NCBI RefSeq assembly: GCF_000686525.1
Contig: NZ_JMKT01000010.1
Span: 186,001 to 250,000 of the forward strand
DNA: 64,000 bases
Direction: 5' to 3'
Source: Desulfonatronovibrio hydrogenovorans DSM 9292
Lineage (GTDB): Bacteria; Desulfobacterota; Desulfovibrionia; Desulfovibrionales; Desulfonatronovibrionaceae
Made by a program: the position numbers and the translations under genes. The notes below the pieces were generated by a model, which did not search any database, was not told where the DNA came from, and saw nothing but the letters and a program-made list of their open reading frames with translations. The stretch's first letter is position 1, and each line of letters opens with the position of its first letter. Positions 25,531-36,311 of the stretch are shown in pieces.

Positions 25531-26180
25531 AGATTGAAACCCTGCTTCTAAACTATTTTGAGACCCTGCGCTCCAGCCTGGGACCCAGTAATTGGTGGCC
25601 AGGTGAAACCCCGTTCGAAATTGCTGTTGGAGCGATTCTGACCCAAAACACCAACTGGTCCAACGTGGAAAAAGCCATCCTGAACCTCAAGAGTCAAAAC
25701 CTGCTTGATCCAGAGACCATGTTCTTCCTGGGTGAAGACGAACTGGCTCAACTCATCAGATCGGCAGGATATTTCAGGGTCAAGGCCAGGAGATTAAAAA
25801 ATTTTCTATTCTTCCTGAATAATGAATGCGCTTTTAATTTTTCCTATCTTCAGAACATGGATATTGAGGAACTCAGGGCAAAGCTTCTTGAAGTCAAGGG
25901 AATAGGGCCGGAAACTGCTGACAGCATCCTCCTTTATGCACTGAATAAACCGACTTTTGTTGTGGATGCTTACACAGCAAGAATCTTCAACAGGCACAGT
26001 CTGGTTCATCAGGATGTGGATTATCATCAGCTCAGAGAAATGTTCATGTCAAATCTGCCGGAAGATCCTGAACTGTACAATGAATTTCACGCCCTTGTTG
26101 TCCGGACCGCCAAAAAATGGTGCAAAAAAAAGAATCCCCTGTGTCATGAATGTCCCTTAAGCCCATACCTTGACCAATAA
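25527..26180 (+). CDS. HhH-GPD DNA glycosylase, endonuclease III/MagIII-like
   Basis: A base-excision repair glycosylase of the endonuclease III superfamily. The N-terminus has PFEIAVGAILTQNTNW, the helix-hairpin-helix is LLEVKGIGPETADSILLYA and the catalytic aspartate lies in FVVDAYTARIF. The lysine of bifunctional endonuclease III (GVGRKTA) is Glu here (GIGPETA), so a monofunctional, 3-methyladenine-type glycosylase is more likely. The C-terminal cluster motif reads CX6CX2C and then lacks the fourth cysteine (Leu at that position). It overlaps prmA by 4 bases. Confidence 0.88.
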   Translation: MKIETLLLNYFETLRSSLGPSNWWPGETPFEIAVGAILTQNTNWSNVEKAILNLKSQNLLDPETMFFLGEDELAQLIRSAGYFRVKARRLKNFLFFLNNECAFNFSYLQNMDIEELRAKLLEVKGIGPETADSILLYALNKPTFVVDAYTARIFNRHSLVHQDVDYHQLREMFMSNLPEDPELYNEFHALVVRTAKKWCKKKNPLCHECPLSPYLDQ

Positions 26181-26235
26181 ACCCGAATATAGTGTCCATA
26201 TGCAGTATTCAGCATCAAAAACAGCAAAAAATTCT

Positions 26236-27330
26236 ATGAAATCCCTGCTCTTCTTCCTGCTGGTCCTGTTTTGGCCGGTATGGAGCCTTGCCGAACGACC
26301 CGGCAGCATCCAGTCGGAAATTGAAGCCAGACAGGATCAGCTGGAAAGGCAGCAAAGGGCCATTGACAGGCTCTCCCAACAGGAAAGAGAGGCATATTCC
26401 AGGCTGGCCAGGGCTGAGGACCGACTGGATAAAATCAACAATGAACTGGAGGCCCAGGAAGGGGAACTGCGGGAAATACTTTCCCAGGAAGCTCAACTTG
26501 CAGCAAGATACAATGATCTTGTTCGGGAAAAATCTGAAACGCAAAAAAAACTGGCCGAAATACTTGAGGATATCTGGCCGATTTTTCTGGAAAGCCAGGG
26601 TCGCGGACTAGGTCATATTCAACAATGGACAGACCTTGACCGGCAAATGACCTGGCTCAGGGCGTTTTACCTAGAAGCTGAGGAGATTTACTCCCTGCTT
26701 CAGGAGCAGTCTGGCGAACTGGCCTCTAATCTGGCCGGCCTCCAGATACTCAAGGCCAGCTATCAGGATAAGCTTGCCCAGGTCAACAGGACCAAAGACC
26801 GGATGCTCGGAGAAAAGCTCAGCTTTCTGAATGAATTGCAGGAAATCAGGGCTCAGCGTCTTGCAGGCGAAGAGATGATCGACCAAATACTTGATGTAAT
26901 AGATTCCCTCAATTACCAGTTAAGGGCTGTTACAGAAAGGGAATTTGAAGGTTTGAAAGGCCATCTGTCATGGCCGGTCCATGGAGACCTGGTCGCCACT
27001 TACCAGCCTTCCAGCGAACCTCCCCACAACGGGCTCAGCATATCTGTACCTGAAAACAGCCCCATCAGGGCAATCTCCTGGGGAAAAGTTGTTCACAACG
27101 ATACCTTGCGCGGCTTCGGCAGAGTGGTTATTATCTTTCATGGTGCAGATTACTATACCCTGTACGCTTATCTGTCCGAGAGCAATCTGCAGATCGGCCA
27201 GGAGGTGGAAAAGGATGAAGTAATCGGCCGGGCCGGATACTATCCACAGATCAATGCGCACGGTATTTATTTTGAATTGCGTTTTAGGCAAAAAGCCATT
27301 AACCCTGTTCCCTGGCTGGCAAAATCATAA
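26236..27330 (+). CDS. EnvC-like murein hydrolase activator with degenerate LytM domain
   Basis: An exported cell-division protein that activates amidases. A signal peptide (MKSLLFFLLVLFWPVWSLA) is followed by a long coiled coil (about 25-240) and a C-terminal LytM/peptidase M23 fold (about 255-364). The zinc ligands look lost: HNGLSISV lacks the aspartate of HxGxD and the last motif reads AHGIYFELR instead of HLHFE. Such loss is known for EnvC, which activates rather than cuts. I choose ATG 26236 to place the signal peptide at the N-terminus; earlier in-frame starts overlap the glycosylase gene. It heads the envC-ctp-YibQ group. Confidence 0.85.
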   Translation: MKSLLFFLLVLFWPVWSLAERPGSIQSEIEARQDQLERQQRAIDRLSQQEREAYSRLARAEDRLDKINNELEAQEGELREILSQEAQLAARYNDLVREKSETQKKLAEILEDIWPIFLESQGRGLGHIQQWTDLDRQMTWLRAFYLEAEEIYSLLQEQSGELASNLAGLQILKASYQDKLAQVNRTKDRMLGEKLSFLNELQEIRAQRLAGEEMIDQILDVIDSLNYQLRAVTEREFEGLKGHLSWPVHGDLVATYQPSSEPPHNGLSISVPENSPIRAISWGKVVHNDTLRGFGRVVIIFHGADYYTLYAYLSESNLQIGQEVEKDEVIGRAGYYPQINAHGIYFELRFRQKAINPVPWLAKS

Positions 27331-27537
27331 AGTCACTGCTGAAAATAAATTAACAGCATTATGGACAAGGCAGGTTTTACCCGCTTTAAAGCCTGGTTCT
27401 CCATATTAATATCAGCAGGAGATTGATTTCCAAAATACTGAGACCGTGCCTCGGGAGAAAAACAGCCGGTAACAAGTTTGGGAAAAAGCCAGACCATGTA
27501 TTTTAATGCCAACGATCCTGACAAGCTGGAGGAAATA

Positions 27538-28824
27538 ATGCGATTAAACCACTTGATTGGAATACTTTTAATACTGTTTTTAATCATGGTCTCGCCGTGG
27601 ACTGGCCAGGCCAGAGAAGACCAATATGAAGGGCTTAAAAGATTCAGCCAGGTCCTGCATCTCATTGAAGACAACTATGTCCATGAAAAAAGCCGGGAGG
27701 ATCTGCTTCAAGGGGCCATAGAGGGAATGCTTCAAAAGCTTGACCCCCATTCATCCTTTGTATCCCTGGATGAACTCAGGATGATGCAGGAGGACTTTTC
27801 CGGTGAATTCGGAGGGATAGGCATTCAGATTGGAATGAGGGACAATCAACTGGTGGTTATAGCTCCCATTGAAGACACCCCAGCTCACAAGGCCGGCCTG
27901 CAGCCGGGCGACATGATTCTGGAGATAAACTCCAAATCCACCCAGGGAATGAGTCTAACCGACGCCGTAAGGCTCATCAGGGGCCCCAAAGGTGAGCCTG
28001 TGGAGCTGACCATCCTGTCTGCAGACGATCAGAAGCCCAGAAAGGTGGAGATCGTCAGAGACACCATTCCGGTTCATTCGGTCAGAATCCAAGAATTGGA
28101 GCCAGGATACGTCCAGCTCAGAATAACTGATTTCAAGGGAAACACCACTGAAGATCTCAAAAGCGAAATCCTTAAGTACGCATCCCAAAAAGACCTTAAA
28201 GGAATAATTCTGGATCTGCGCAACAACCCCGGGGGCCTTCTGGACCAGGCAGTTTCAGTTTCTGACCTGTTTCTGGATGAGGGGCTCATTGTATACACTC
28301 AGGGAAGAGACCAGAGACAACGCAAGGACTATAATGCCACCAGAAGCGCTGCTGACGTGACCACCCCCATGATCGTGCTTATCAATGCCGGATCAGCTTC
28401 TGCTTCAGAGATCGTTGCCGGAGCCCTCCAGGACCGCAACAGGGCCCTAGTGGTGGGAGAGAATACCTTTGGCAAGGGATCTGTCCAAAGTATTATTCCC
28501 CTTTCTGATGGCGCTGCCATAAAATTGACCATTGCTCTGTACTATACTCCAGCAGGACGCTCCATTCAGGCCGAGGGGATTGCCCCTGACCTCAGGATCC
28601 CGTTTCAGAGAAAGACCTCTGCCCAGAGTGACCCTGAACACCCGGCCCTTAGAGAGTCCGGACTGCAGATGCATCTGAGAAATCCGGATCTTCGAGAAAA
28701 AGATGACCAGGACTTGACCGATGAGGTCAAGGAAATCCTTGAACAGGACAATCAATTACGTCTTGCCCTTGAAATATTGAGATCCATGCCCAGGATAAAA
28801 GAGCTTAGCTATAAAAAATACTAA
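27538..28824 (+). CDS. ctpA: C-terminal processing peptidase (S41 family)
   Basis: A periplasmic serine protease that cleaves C-termini. An N-terminal hydrophobic segment (LIGILLILFLIMV) is a signal peptide or anchor. A PDZ domain spans about residues 75-155 (FGGIGIQIGMRDNQLVV, GLQPGDMILEINSK). The S41 domain has LRNNPGGLLDQAV, the catalytic serine in NAGSASASEIVAG and the lysine in GENTFGKGSVQ. GGAGGA is located 5 bases before ATG 27538, giving 428 residues; an upstream in-frame ATG lacks a binding site. Its stop is 3 bases before the next gene. Confidence 0.93.
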   Translation: MRLNHLIGILLILFLIMVSPWTGQAREDQYEGLKRFSQVLHLIEDNYVHEKSREDLLQGAIEGMLQKLDPHSSFVSLDELRMMQEDFSGEFGGIGIQIGMRDNQLVVIAPIEDTPAHKAGLQPGDMILEINSKSTQGMSLTDAVRLIRGPKGEPVELTILSADDQKPRKVEIVRDTIPVHSVRIQELEPGYVQLRITDFKGNTTEDLKSEILKYASQKDLKGIILDLRNNPGGLLDQAVSVSDLFLDEGLIVYTQGRDQRQRKDYNATRSAADVTTPMIVLINAGSASASEIVAGALQDRNRALVVGENTFGKGSVQSIIPLSDGAAIKLTIALYYTPAGRSIQAEGIAPDLRIPFQRKTSAQSDPEHPALRESGLQMHLRNPDLREKDDQDLTDEVKEILEQDNQLRLALEILRSMPRIKELSYKKY

Positions 28825-28827
28825 AAC

Positions 28828-30156
28828 ATGGCCTCAGCAAAAAAATCCGGCAAAAAGAAAAAAAAAGAAACCGGACAGACTCCGTTTCCCGGAGTCCGTC
28901 CGGTGCTCTGGGGAGCAGCCTTTGTATTGACCCTGTTCACCCTGGTGGCCATCCTCCTCCTGCCCCACAAGGACACCTCCCGCCAATCCGATCTTGTAAG
29001 GCCTGATAAAACCCGGACCATCCCTGCAGAACCCTCTGATGATCTTTACCCTGATCCGGCCCATGAGCCGCCTTCTCCTTTCAAACCCAAGACATTTGTT
29101 TACGAAGAAAAGATTGGACTAGACTTTGACCTGCGGGTCTGGGAGGCTGACATGGCCATCCTGCAGACCATGACGCTGCTGGGACATGATCCAAACCGGA
29201 TGTCCCACAGAAACGTTGAAACCCGGTTTTTTTACGGGACACCTTATCATTTCCAGGAAATGGTCATCTATACCAACAACGCTCATGAAATCTTCATCCA
29301 AAAGCTCAAAGAAAACCTTGAACGCTTTCTGTCCAATGTTGCCCTGACCAGGGGAACCCGTGAAAACACCATATCAATAAGCATCAACGGGCAAGAGACC
29401 CACAGCATAATCCTGGAAAGGATATTTGAAAAGCCCCTGCCTGGTTCCGGCAAACTGGTCATAATTATTGACGATCTAGGAGGCGATTTAAAGTATGCCA
29501 AAGAGCTGGCCAAACTGGACTTCCCAATAATTTTTTCAGTTCTCCCCCACATTTCCGCCACTGATCAGGTTGTGGATCTTGCCAGGCAGAACAATATCGA
29601 ACTCATGCTTCATTTGCCCATGGAGCCACTGGGCTTCCCTGAAGGGGTGGACCCGGGACCAGGGGCCCTGTTCGTTAATATGGATGAAAATGAAATTAGA
29701 CGCAGGGTCAAGGACAATATCAAGCAGGTGCCCGGGGCCATTGGCGTCAACAATCATATGGGGTCCAGGTTCACCCAGGATGCCAAAGGCATGGCCATAG
29801 TCTTTGACGAACTCAAGAAAAATCAGCTTTTCTTTCTGGACAGCCTGACCACCCCCAAGAGTGTGGCCGGAAAACTGGCCAAGGAACAGGATATTGCTTT
29901 CCTGAAAAGAAACATCTTTCTCGATAATGTCCAGGACACCAATGCCATCATGTTTCAGCTGAGCAAAGCTGAAAACATTGCCATCAAGCTGGGTATGGCC
30001 GTGGCCATAGGCCATCCTTACCCTGAGACCATCAAGGCCCTTCAAAAGTGGAATTCTTTAAAAAACAATCAGGTGGAGGTTGTCCGTGTCTCGGAGTTCA
30101 TTTCTACCCAGAGATACAGGACCGTCTCCCACGACAGACCCGGATCATTGAACTGA
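28828..30156 (+). CDS. divergent polysaccharide deacetylase (YibQ family)
   Basis: A membrane-anchored periplasmic protein with a lysine-rich N-terminus, one membrane helix (about residues 28-46) and a C-terminal NodB-like deacetylase fold from about residue 205 ([47 protein letters not shown]). Its gene follows envC and ctpA as in many Proteobacteria, where the three work in envelope remodelling. The enzymatic activity of the family is not well defined. It starts 3 bases after the ctpA stop. Confidence 0.9.
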   Translation: MASAKKSGKKKKKETGQTPFPGVRPVLWGAAFVLTLFTLVAILLLPHKDTSRQSDLVRPDKTRTIPAEPSDDLYPDPAHEPPSPFKPKTFVYEEKIGLDFDLRVWEADMAILQTMTLLGHDPNRMSHRNVETRFFYGTPYHFQEMVIYTNNAHEIFIQKLKENLERFLSNVALTRGTRENTISISINGQETHSIILERIFEKPLPGSGKLVIIIDDLGGDLKYAKELAKLDFPIIFSVLPHISATDQVVDLARQNNIELMLHLPMEPLGFPEGVDPGPGALFVNMDENEIRRRVKDNIKQVPGAIGVNNHMGSRFTQDAKGMAIVFDELKKNQLFFLDSLTTPKSVAGKLAKEQDIAFLKRNIFLDNVQDTNAIMFQLSKAENIAIKLGMAVAIGHPYPETIKALQKWNSLKNNQVEVVRVSEFISTQRYRTVSHDRPGSLN

Positions 30157-30217
30157 TCCAGAACCTTTTAACTCCTTCGCCATGCATATCCTAGCGCAGG
30201 ACCTTTTAGGAGAAAAA

Positions 30218-30637
30218 ATGACTCAAAGAACCCTGTCCATCATCAAGCCCGACGCCACCCAGAGAAATCTGCAGGGAGCGATCCTCAAGATGATTCAGGA
30301 TGCCGGACTAAAGATCGTGGCCATGAAAATGATCACCCTGACCAGAAACCAGGCTGAAGGCTTCTATGCCGTACACAAAGAAAGGCCTTTTTTCGACAGT
30401 CTTACCCAGTTCATGTGTTCAGGCCCGGTAGTGGTATCAGTCCTTGAGGGGGAGAATGCCATTACCAGATACCGGGAAGTCATGGGTGCCACCAATCCGG
30501 CCAATGCGGATGAAGGAACCATCCGCAAGGCTTTTGCCCTGGACATTGAAAAAAACTCAGTCCACGGTTCGGATGCTCCAGATACGGCTGCTACTGAAAT
30601 AGCCTATTTCTTCAATCAGCTGGAGATTACAGGCTGA
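30218..30637 (+). CDS. ndk: nucleoside diphosphate kinase
   Basis: Ndk transfers phosphate from NTPs to NDPs through a phosphohistidine. [49 protein letters not shown] and the active-site histidine in ENSVHGSD-type [13 protein letters not shown] are all visible. AGGAG lies before ATG 30218, giving 139 residues, the normal length. The stop overlaps the proC start by one base (TGATG). Confidence 0.96.
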   Translation: MTQRTLSIIKPDATQRNLQGAILKMIQDAGLKIVAMKMITLTRNQAEGFYAVHKERPFFDSLTQFMCSGPVVVSVLEGENAITRYREVMGATNPANADEGTIRKAFALDIEKNSVHGSDAPDTAATEIAYFFNQLEITG

Positions 30638-31440
30638 TGTCTGTCCGCATCGGTTTCATTGGAGCCGGAAATATGGGCGGGGCCATGATTGCAGGCCTGG
30701 CCCGGGACAAGGATCTCAGACTTTTTGGCTTTGATCCAGATGCTGAAAAACTGACCAGGCTCCAGGAGCAATACGATCTTAGGCCTCTGGAGACCCCCTT
30801 GTCCGTGGCCGAGGGCTGCGATTATATCTTCCTGGCTGTCAAGCCTGGATTGACCAAAGAAGTCACAACCCGGATCAGTCCAGCCTTGTCCAGTAAAAAG
30901 TGCCTGGTGTCCATAGCAGCAGGGATTTCAGTTCAGTCAATTGTGTCCTGGTCTGAGGACGTGTGCCCGGTGGCCAGGATCATGCCCAACACTCCGGCCC
31001 TGGCGGGCCGGGGTGTTTTTGCCGTTTGCCTGGACCACGAAAAGATCCAGCCGGAGCATAGGCAGCTTTTAGTCAGAATCATCTCCAGTCTGGGCAAGAC
31101 CTTTATTTTGCCTGAAAAGAAATTTGATGCATTCACAGGCCTGATAGGTTCAGGCCCTGCCTATGTCTACTACTTCATGGAGAGCATGGTCGAGGCGGGG
31201 GTATTGTTGGGCCTGGACCGAACATCTGCAACCGTCATGGTCAAAGAGCTTTTTGCAGGTTCGGCTGAAATGAGCATTAGTTCAGAGCTGCACATCACCC
31301 AATTAAAAGAAATGGTCACCTCACCAGGTGGAACAACAGCAGCTGGATTAAGCAGGCTTGAGAAAAAAGCAGTCAAGGCCTCCATCATGGAGGCCGTAAA
31401 AAAAGCAGCGTCCAGGAGCAATGAGCTGGGCAAAGAGTAA
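30637..31440 (+). CDS. proC: pyrroline-5-carboxylate reductase
   Basis: ProC reduces pyrroline-5-carboxylate to proline with NAD(P)H. The Rossmann loop is IGFIGAGNMGGAMIAGL at the N-terminus; ARIMPNTPALAGRGV and the C-terminal dimer motif MVTSPGGTTAAGLSRLE are diagnostic. Length 267 is normal. It is coupled to ndk by a one-base overlap. Proline can also serve as an osmolyte, but nothing in the sequence shows osmotic control. Confidence 0.95.
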   Translation: MSVRIGFIGAGNMGGAMIAGLARDKDLRLFGFDPDAEKLTRLQEQYDLRPLETPLSVAEGCDYIFLAVKPGLTKEVTTRISPALSSKKCLVSIAAGISVQSIVSWSEDVCPVARIMPNTPALAGRGVFAVCLDHEKIQPEHRQLLVRIISSLGKTFILPEKKFDAFTGLIGSGPAYVYYFMESMVEAGVLLGLDRTSATVMVKELFAGSAEMSISSELHITQLKEMVTSPGGTTAAGLSRLEKKAVKASIMEAVKKAASRSNELGKE

Positions 31441-31459
31441 GCAAAGACTACAAGCTCTT

Positions 31460-32269
31460 TCAAAGACCTGGCGGAGACACCAGGTGATTCACCGGCCCGT
31501 CTCCCCCGCCCAGATTAAAGGAGTTTTCCAAAGCTGACTGCAGATAATCCCTGGCCTGCTCAACCGCAGGCCCTATTTCCAGACCCCTGGCCAGGTTGGC
31601 TGCAATGGCCGCAGACAAAGTACATCCGGTTCCATGGGTATTTCTGGTCTTAATCCTGGGTCGTTTAATGGGAAATGGTGCACAGCTCTCTATACCCAGC
31701 CAGTCCACCATCTCATCCTGTTTTTGGAAGTGACCACCCTTGAGCAGGACTCCCTTTGCTCCCATCTTTATGAAAATATCAATGGCCTCCAGCACCTTCT
31801 CTCTGGAGTCTATCTCTTTGATCCCGGTCAAAAGTTCTGCTTCCGGCTTGTTGGGGGTGACAAGGATGGCTTTGGGAATCATCATCTTTTTCAAGGCCTC
31901 GACTGCATCTTCCCTTAACAGCCTGTGACCGCTCTGGCTTATGCAGACCGGATCAACTACAAGCAATAAGTCTTTATCCTTAAGGCTATTCCAGACCTCG
32001 GATATGATCTCCACGGAAAAAAGCATGCCGGTCTTAGCCGCCTTTACTGGAAAATCATCAAGAACCCTGTCAAGCTGGAGAGAGACAAAACCGGGTTCAG
32101 GAACTGATATTCCGTAAACTCCCAGGGTATTCTGGGCTGTAAGGGCTGTGATAACCGACATCCCATAGACCCTGTGCGCGGCAAAGGTCTTGAGGTCGGC
32201 CTGGATTCCGGCCCCACCCCCGGGATCTGACCCTGCTATGGTCAGGGCACAATTCAAAGGTTTGGTCAT
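31460..32269 (-). CDS. thiD: hydroxymethylpyrimidine (phospho)kinase
   Basis: ThiD phosphorylates HMP and HMP-P in thiamine synthesis. Ribokinase-fold signatures are [18 protein letters not shown] at the N-terminus, [24 protein letters not shown] and [15 protein letters not shown] with the catalytic region. The ATG at 32269 follows AGGA and gives 269 residues; a TTG six codons earlier is less likely. It converges with proC. It is about 11 kb from the riboswitch-controlled thiC and has no riboswitch of its own that I could see. Confidence 0.93.
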   Translation of the reverse strand: MTKPLNCALTIAGSDPGGGAGIQADLKTFAAHRVYGMSVITALTAQNTLGVYGISVPEPGFVSLQLDRVLDDFPVKAAKTGMLFSVEIISEVWNSLKDKDLLLVVDPVCISQSGHRLLREDAVEALKKMMIPKAILVTPNKPEAELLTGIKEIDSREKVLEAIDIFIKMGAKGVLLKGGHFQKQDEMVDWLGIESCAPFPIKRPRIKTRNTHGTGCTLSAAIAANLARGLEIGPAVEQARDYLQSALENSFNLGGGDGPVNHLVSPPGL

Positions 32270-32323
32270 TTGTTTTCCTGGCGACAAGGTTTCAGGTCAA
32301 AGACGTCTGCCGGTTCCCAATAT

Positions 32324-34012
32324 TTATCTGCCTGATTTGTTCCGGATCTTGGCCCAGGCATCTCTGAGGGTAACTGTTCGGTTGAATACAGGCCTGTTCG
32401 TTCTGGTATCTGGATCAACGCAGAAGTAGCCAAGCCTTTCAAACTGGATTCTTTCCCCGGGTTCAGCATGTTCCAGGCCAGGCTCAATATAGCATTCGTC
32501 AAGGATGTCCAGAGAGTCAGGGTTAACATATTGAATAAAGTCAACCCCTTTTTTCTCATCCTTGGTAGGACTGGCAACGGAAAAAAGCCGGTCATAGAGC
32601 CTGACTTCTGCCTTTTTGGCGTGCTTTGCCGAAACCCAGTGCAGGGTGGCCTTGACCTTGCGGCCGTCAGGAGCATCGCCCCCTCTGGTAGCTGGATCAT
32701 AGGTACAGCGGATCTCAATGATCTGGCCGGTTAAAGGATCCTTGATCACCTCCTGACAGGTGATGAAATAAGCATACCTCAACCGGACCTCGCGTCCGGG
32801 AGCAAGACGGAAAAACTTCCTGGGCGGGTCTTCCATAAAATCATCACGTTCAATATACAGCTCCCTGGAAAACAAGAGCATGCGCTTGCCCATGGAATCA
32901 TCCTCAGGATTGTTGATTGCTTCGAGTTCCTCTTCCCGGCCTTCAGAATAGTTGGTTATGACCACCTTAAGCGGATTTAGGACAGCCATCCTTCTGGGAG
33001 CCCTCTTATTCAAGTCCTCCCGTATACAGAACTCGAGCATGGACATGTCCACGATATTATCACTTTTAGCCACGCCTATCAGATCGCAAAACCGCCTGAT
33101 GGATGCCGGTGTATACCCTCTGCGTCTCAAACCGGAAAGAGTGGGCATCCTGGGGTCATCCCAGGACTTGACATGACCCTCACTGACCAGCCTGGAAAGC
33201 TTTCTCTTGCTCATAACTGTGTAATTAAGATTGAGCCTGGCAAATTCAATCTGCTGTGGATGACAATCCACTGAGAGGTTGTCCAGGATCCAGTCATACA
33301 AGGGACGATGGTCCTGAAACTCCAGGGAGCAGAGGGAGTGAGTGATCCCTTCAATGGCATCGGACAGACTATGGGCGTAATCATAGGTAGGATATATGCA
33401 CCATCTGTCTCCTGTCCGATGATGGTCAGCCCTGACTATCCTGAACAGGACCGGGTCACGCATGTTTATATTGGGAGAGGCCATATCGATCCTGGCCCGC
33501 AGAACATGTGTCCCTTCTTCAAACTCATTATTTTTCATCCGCTGAAACAAATCCAGATTCTCTTCAATGCTCCGATCCCTAAATGGACTGTTCTGTCCTG
33601 GTTCAGTCAATGTTCCCCGGTAGCTGCGGATCTCCTCAGGGCTCAGGCTGCACACATAGGCCTTGCCCTTGTTGATCAGCTCCAGACCAAACCGGTACAG
33701 CTGGTCAAAATAATCCGAGGCATGGCAGAGATGTTCCCCCCATTCAAAGCCCAGCCAGCGGACATCTTCCATTATGGATTCAACAAACTCTGGCTGTTCC
33801 TTTTTGGGGTTGGTGTCGTCAAACCGAAGATGGCACCTCCCGCCGTAGTCTCTGGCCACTCCAAAGTTAAGACATATGGACTTGGCATGGCCTATATGCA
33901 GGTATCCGTTGGGCTCGGGTGGAAAACGGGTGATCACCTCGGTGTGTTTTCCGGCTTCCAGATCTTTTTCAATTATGTCCCGTATGAAGTTCGGCTGTGA
34001 AGAATTTTCCAT
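32324..34012 (-). CDS. glnS: glutaminyl-tRNA synthetase
   Basis: GlnRS charges tRNA-Gln. The class I signatures are [14 protein letters not shown] near residue 32 and [11 protein letters not shown] near 265; the C-terminal beta-barrel anticodon-binding domain spans about 330-550. Length 562 is normal. Presence of GlnRS means that at least some Gln-tRNA is made directly rather than by the GatCAB route. AGGATGG spans the start. It lies 54 bases upstream of thiD on the same strand. Confidence 0.95.
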   Translation of the reverse strand: MENSSQPNFIRDIIEKDLEAGKHTEVITRFPPEPNGYLHIGHAKSICLNFGVARDYGGRCHLRFDDTNPKKEQPEFVESIMEDVRWLGFEWGEHLCHASDYFDQLYRFGLELINKGKAYVCSLSPEEIRSYRGTLTEPGQNSPFRDRSIEENLDLFQRMKNNEFEEGTHVLRARIDMASPNINMRDPVLFRIVRADHHRTGDRWCIYPTYDYAHSLSDAIEGITHSLCSLEFQDHRPLYDWILDNLSVDCHPQQIEFARLNLNYTVMSKRKLSRLVSEGHVKSWDDPRMPTLSGLRRRGYTPASIRRFCDLIGVAKSDNIVDMSMLEFCIREDLNKRAPRRMAVLNPLKVVITNYSEGREEELEAINNPEDDSMGKRMLLFSRELYIERDDFMEDPPRKFFRLAPGREVRLRYAYFITCQEVIKDPLTGQIIEIRCTYDPATRGGDAPDGRKVKATLHWVSAKHAKKAEVRLYDRLFSVASPTKDEKKGVDFIQYVNPDSLDILDECYIEPGLEHAEPGERIQFERLGYFCVDPDTRTNRPVFNRTVTLRDAWAKIRNKSGR

Positions 34013-34125
34013 CCTGGTTCCAAAATCCTTTTGTAATTTAACTAGATTAGGTTGTTGTTGAACGTGGTCCCTGGACCTGACTGCTGATTCTCACCAGACA
34101 GATTCATCTCTGAAGACTGGGACCT

Positions 34126-36297
34126 TCATCCGTCAAGAAGATCATTGCAGGGATCAATGTATCTGTGCACCATTCCCATAAGCTCCGTGTTTTCAATTGG
34201 CTTGGAAAGATAGGCGTTCATTCCGGCCTCAAAACATTTTTGTCGACTGTCATGGTCGGCCAGTGCAGTCACTGCGATTATGGGCACATCCCTGAGCCCT
34301 GAGAATCTGCCTTGCCTGATCATGGCAGTCAATTCAAAGCCATCATGTTTAGGAACCATGATGTCCATAAGGACCAGGGAAATATCAGGATTGCTGTTCA
34401 TAAGTTCCAGAGCCTCCTGTCCGTCCGTGGCAGTCAGCACGTCAAAACCTCTGCTTTTGAGCATCCTTTCTATGAGCATGCGATTAATTTTTTCGTCTTC
34501 CACCACCATTATGGGCTTGGGCCCGGGTTCAGACCTGCATTCAAGCCTGTGTTTGGCCTGCTTGAAAAGTGGCTCTGAGACAGCAAAATCAACACCCAGA
34601 AAAAACCGGCTTCCCTGGCCCGGCCTGGATTCAACCCCGAGTTCAGCTCCCAGGGTCTGGGCCAGTTGCCTGCAAACGCTAAGACCTATGCCAGAACCAA
34701 GCTGGCGCTTGAACTGGACATCATCGCTTTTTACAAATGGCTCAAAAATATCATCCTTTTTGTCCAGGGGAATACCAGGCCCACTGTCTTTGACTTCAAA
34801 CAGAATCCTTACGGCATTCATCCTCTGATCATCGTCACCCTGCCGGGGCAAGCTGCTTACCCTGAACAGGACCTTCCCATCCGGTGTGAACTTGATGGCG
34901 TTTTCAAGAAGATTCCAGAGTATCTGCCTGACAATGCCCATGTCGCCACTGAGCTTAGCAGGAATATCTGAGGCAACTTCAAAATCCAGGTCAAGACCTT
35001 TGTTCCTGGCCATGGGGTCAAAAACATCCTTGATCTTATTCATTTCAACTTCAAGGTCAAAAGGTTGGGAATGAACCTTGTACATTCCCTTTTGTAAACC
35101 TGAAAGTTCAAGGATCTTGTTTATGGACATCAAAAGCTGTCTGGACGAGTCAAGGGCGATGCTGACAAGTTCCTTTTCCGGGTCATTAAGCCTTGCTTCC
35201 AGCATGGTCTGCAGGACACTCATTATCCCATTGAGAGGAGTGCGCAGTTCATGGCTCATGGCCTCCAAAAACCTGTCTTTGGCAGAATTTGCCTTTTGCA
35301 GTTGTCTTTCCGCCAGTTTCCTTTTTTGCCGACTCCTCAGAAACCATATCCCATAGCCCATGTTTCTGGCGACCCTCTCCAGGTGCTCTACCTCCTGAGG
35401 CGTAAATTCGGTCTTAACCCCGCCGTAAATGGTCAATGCCCCGAATCCCACGCCAGAATAGGAAATGGGAAATGACAGGATGTATCTGATGTGGTTTTTC
35501 CGGATCAACTCTTTCCAGGGATCAAGAGAAGGATCTTTTTCAGGTTCCTGGATATACACAGTTTCTCCAGTACGGATGGCCGTACCTGTAGGCCCCATTC
35601 CCAGTGAGCTGGCGTCCCAGGTGAGTTTCATGGTTTGGGTCATGCCTTTTTTGTCACCACTTGCGGCTCTGATGCTGATACTGCTCTGGTCATCCATTTC
35701 AGCATACCCAACCATGACCAGACAGGAATTCAGACTTGAGGCCAGGATATCGCAGACTCCCTGAAGCATATTATCTTCGTTGCCGGCTTTTATGATCACT
35801 TCTCCGCACCGGTTCAGGGCTTCCAGGTTCCAGTTGGTCCGGCGCAGATCCTGTTCAAGACCTGACAGCTTTGCAACCCGCTCTTTAAGCTGGGTTCCAA
35901 GGTTAAGATTCATGGCTCGGAGCTCGCAAATCTTAAACAGATATTCCAGCTGAACTTGAAGCATGGCCTCATCCCAATGAGTATCCATAACTCCGTCAAC
36001 CGGCAAAGCTTCCTTAACCTCAGTACCCAGAGCCGATCCGGATTGTGAAATAGCCAGGACAGCTATTCCCCTTTCTCTTGATGCAGTATCAACCCAGTTC
36101 CGGATCCCTTCATAGCCCGGTCCGGGATAAGGGATTTCCACCATCAGGACAATCAGCTCCTCATTGAGAGTCAGGTTCTCAAGATCCGACTCCTGATCCA
36201 GACAACGGATCTCGCCCCCAGAGGGAAACTTCGTCAGAGATCTTCTGAGCCGGCCTTCAAGGTCCTTGTTCCTGATCAAGAGATACGTCGCTGTCAT
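34126..36297 (-). CDS. hybrid histidine kinase (receiver-like, GAF, HisKA, HATPase, receiver)
   Basis: A cytoplasmic sensor kinase of 723 residues without membrane segments. The first 130 residues look like a receiver that has lost its phosphorylation site (LIVLMVEIPYPGP in place of the Asp strand). A GAF domain spans about 165-320. HisKA has FLEAMSHELRTPLNG near 345; HATPase has the N box LLENAIKFTPDG and G boxes DSGPGIP and GSGIGLSVCRQL. The C-terminal receiver (about 590-710) is intact, with VVEDEKIN, LVLMDIMVPKHDG and LSKPI. It starts 14 bases after the end of recD2. Its signal and partner are unknown. Confidence 0.88.
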   Translation of the reverse strand: MTATYLLIRNKDLEGRLRRSLTKFPSGGEIRCLDQESDLENLTLNEELIVLMVEIPYPGPGYEGIRNWVDTASRERGIAVLAISQSGSALGTEVKEALPVDGVMDTHWDEAMLQVQLEYLFKICELRAMNLNLGTQLKERVAKLSGLEQDLRRTNWNLEALNRCGEVIIKAGNEDNMLQGVCDILASSLNSCLVMVGYAEMDDQSSISIRAASGDKKGMTQTMKLTWDASSLGMGPTGTAIRTGETVYIQEPEKDPSLDPWKELIRKNHIRYILSFPISYSGVGFGALTIYGGVKTEFTPQEVEHLERVARNMGYGIWFLRSRQKRKLAERQLQKANSAKDRFLEAMSHELRTPLNGIMSVLQTMLEARLNDPEKELVSIALDSSRQLLMSINKILELSGLQKGMYKVHSQPFDLEVEMNKIKDVFDPMARNKGLDLDFEVASDIPAKLSGDMGIVRQILWNLLENAIKFTPDGKVLFRVSSLPRQGDDDQRMNAVRILFEVKDSGPGIPLDKKDDIFEPFVKSDDVQFKRQLGSGIGLSVCRQLAQTLGAELGVESRPGQGSRFFLGVDFAVSEPLFKQAKHRLECRSEPGPKPIMVVEDEKINRMLIERMLKSRGFDVLTATDGQEALELMNSNPDISLVLMDIMVPKHDGFELTAMIRQGRFSGLRDVPIIAVTALADHDSRQKCFEAGMNAYLSKPIENTELMGMVHRYIDPCNDLLDG

Positions 36298-36311
36298 GGG
36301 TCATTAATCCT

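Noticed and set aside
33308-34000. Plus-strand open frame of 230 codons inside glnS
   Set aside because: Antisense to the conserved glutaminyl-tRNA synthetase with no recognisable protein features.
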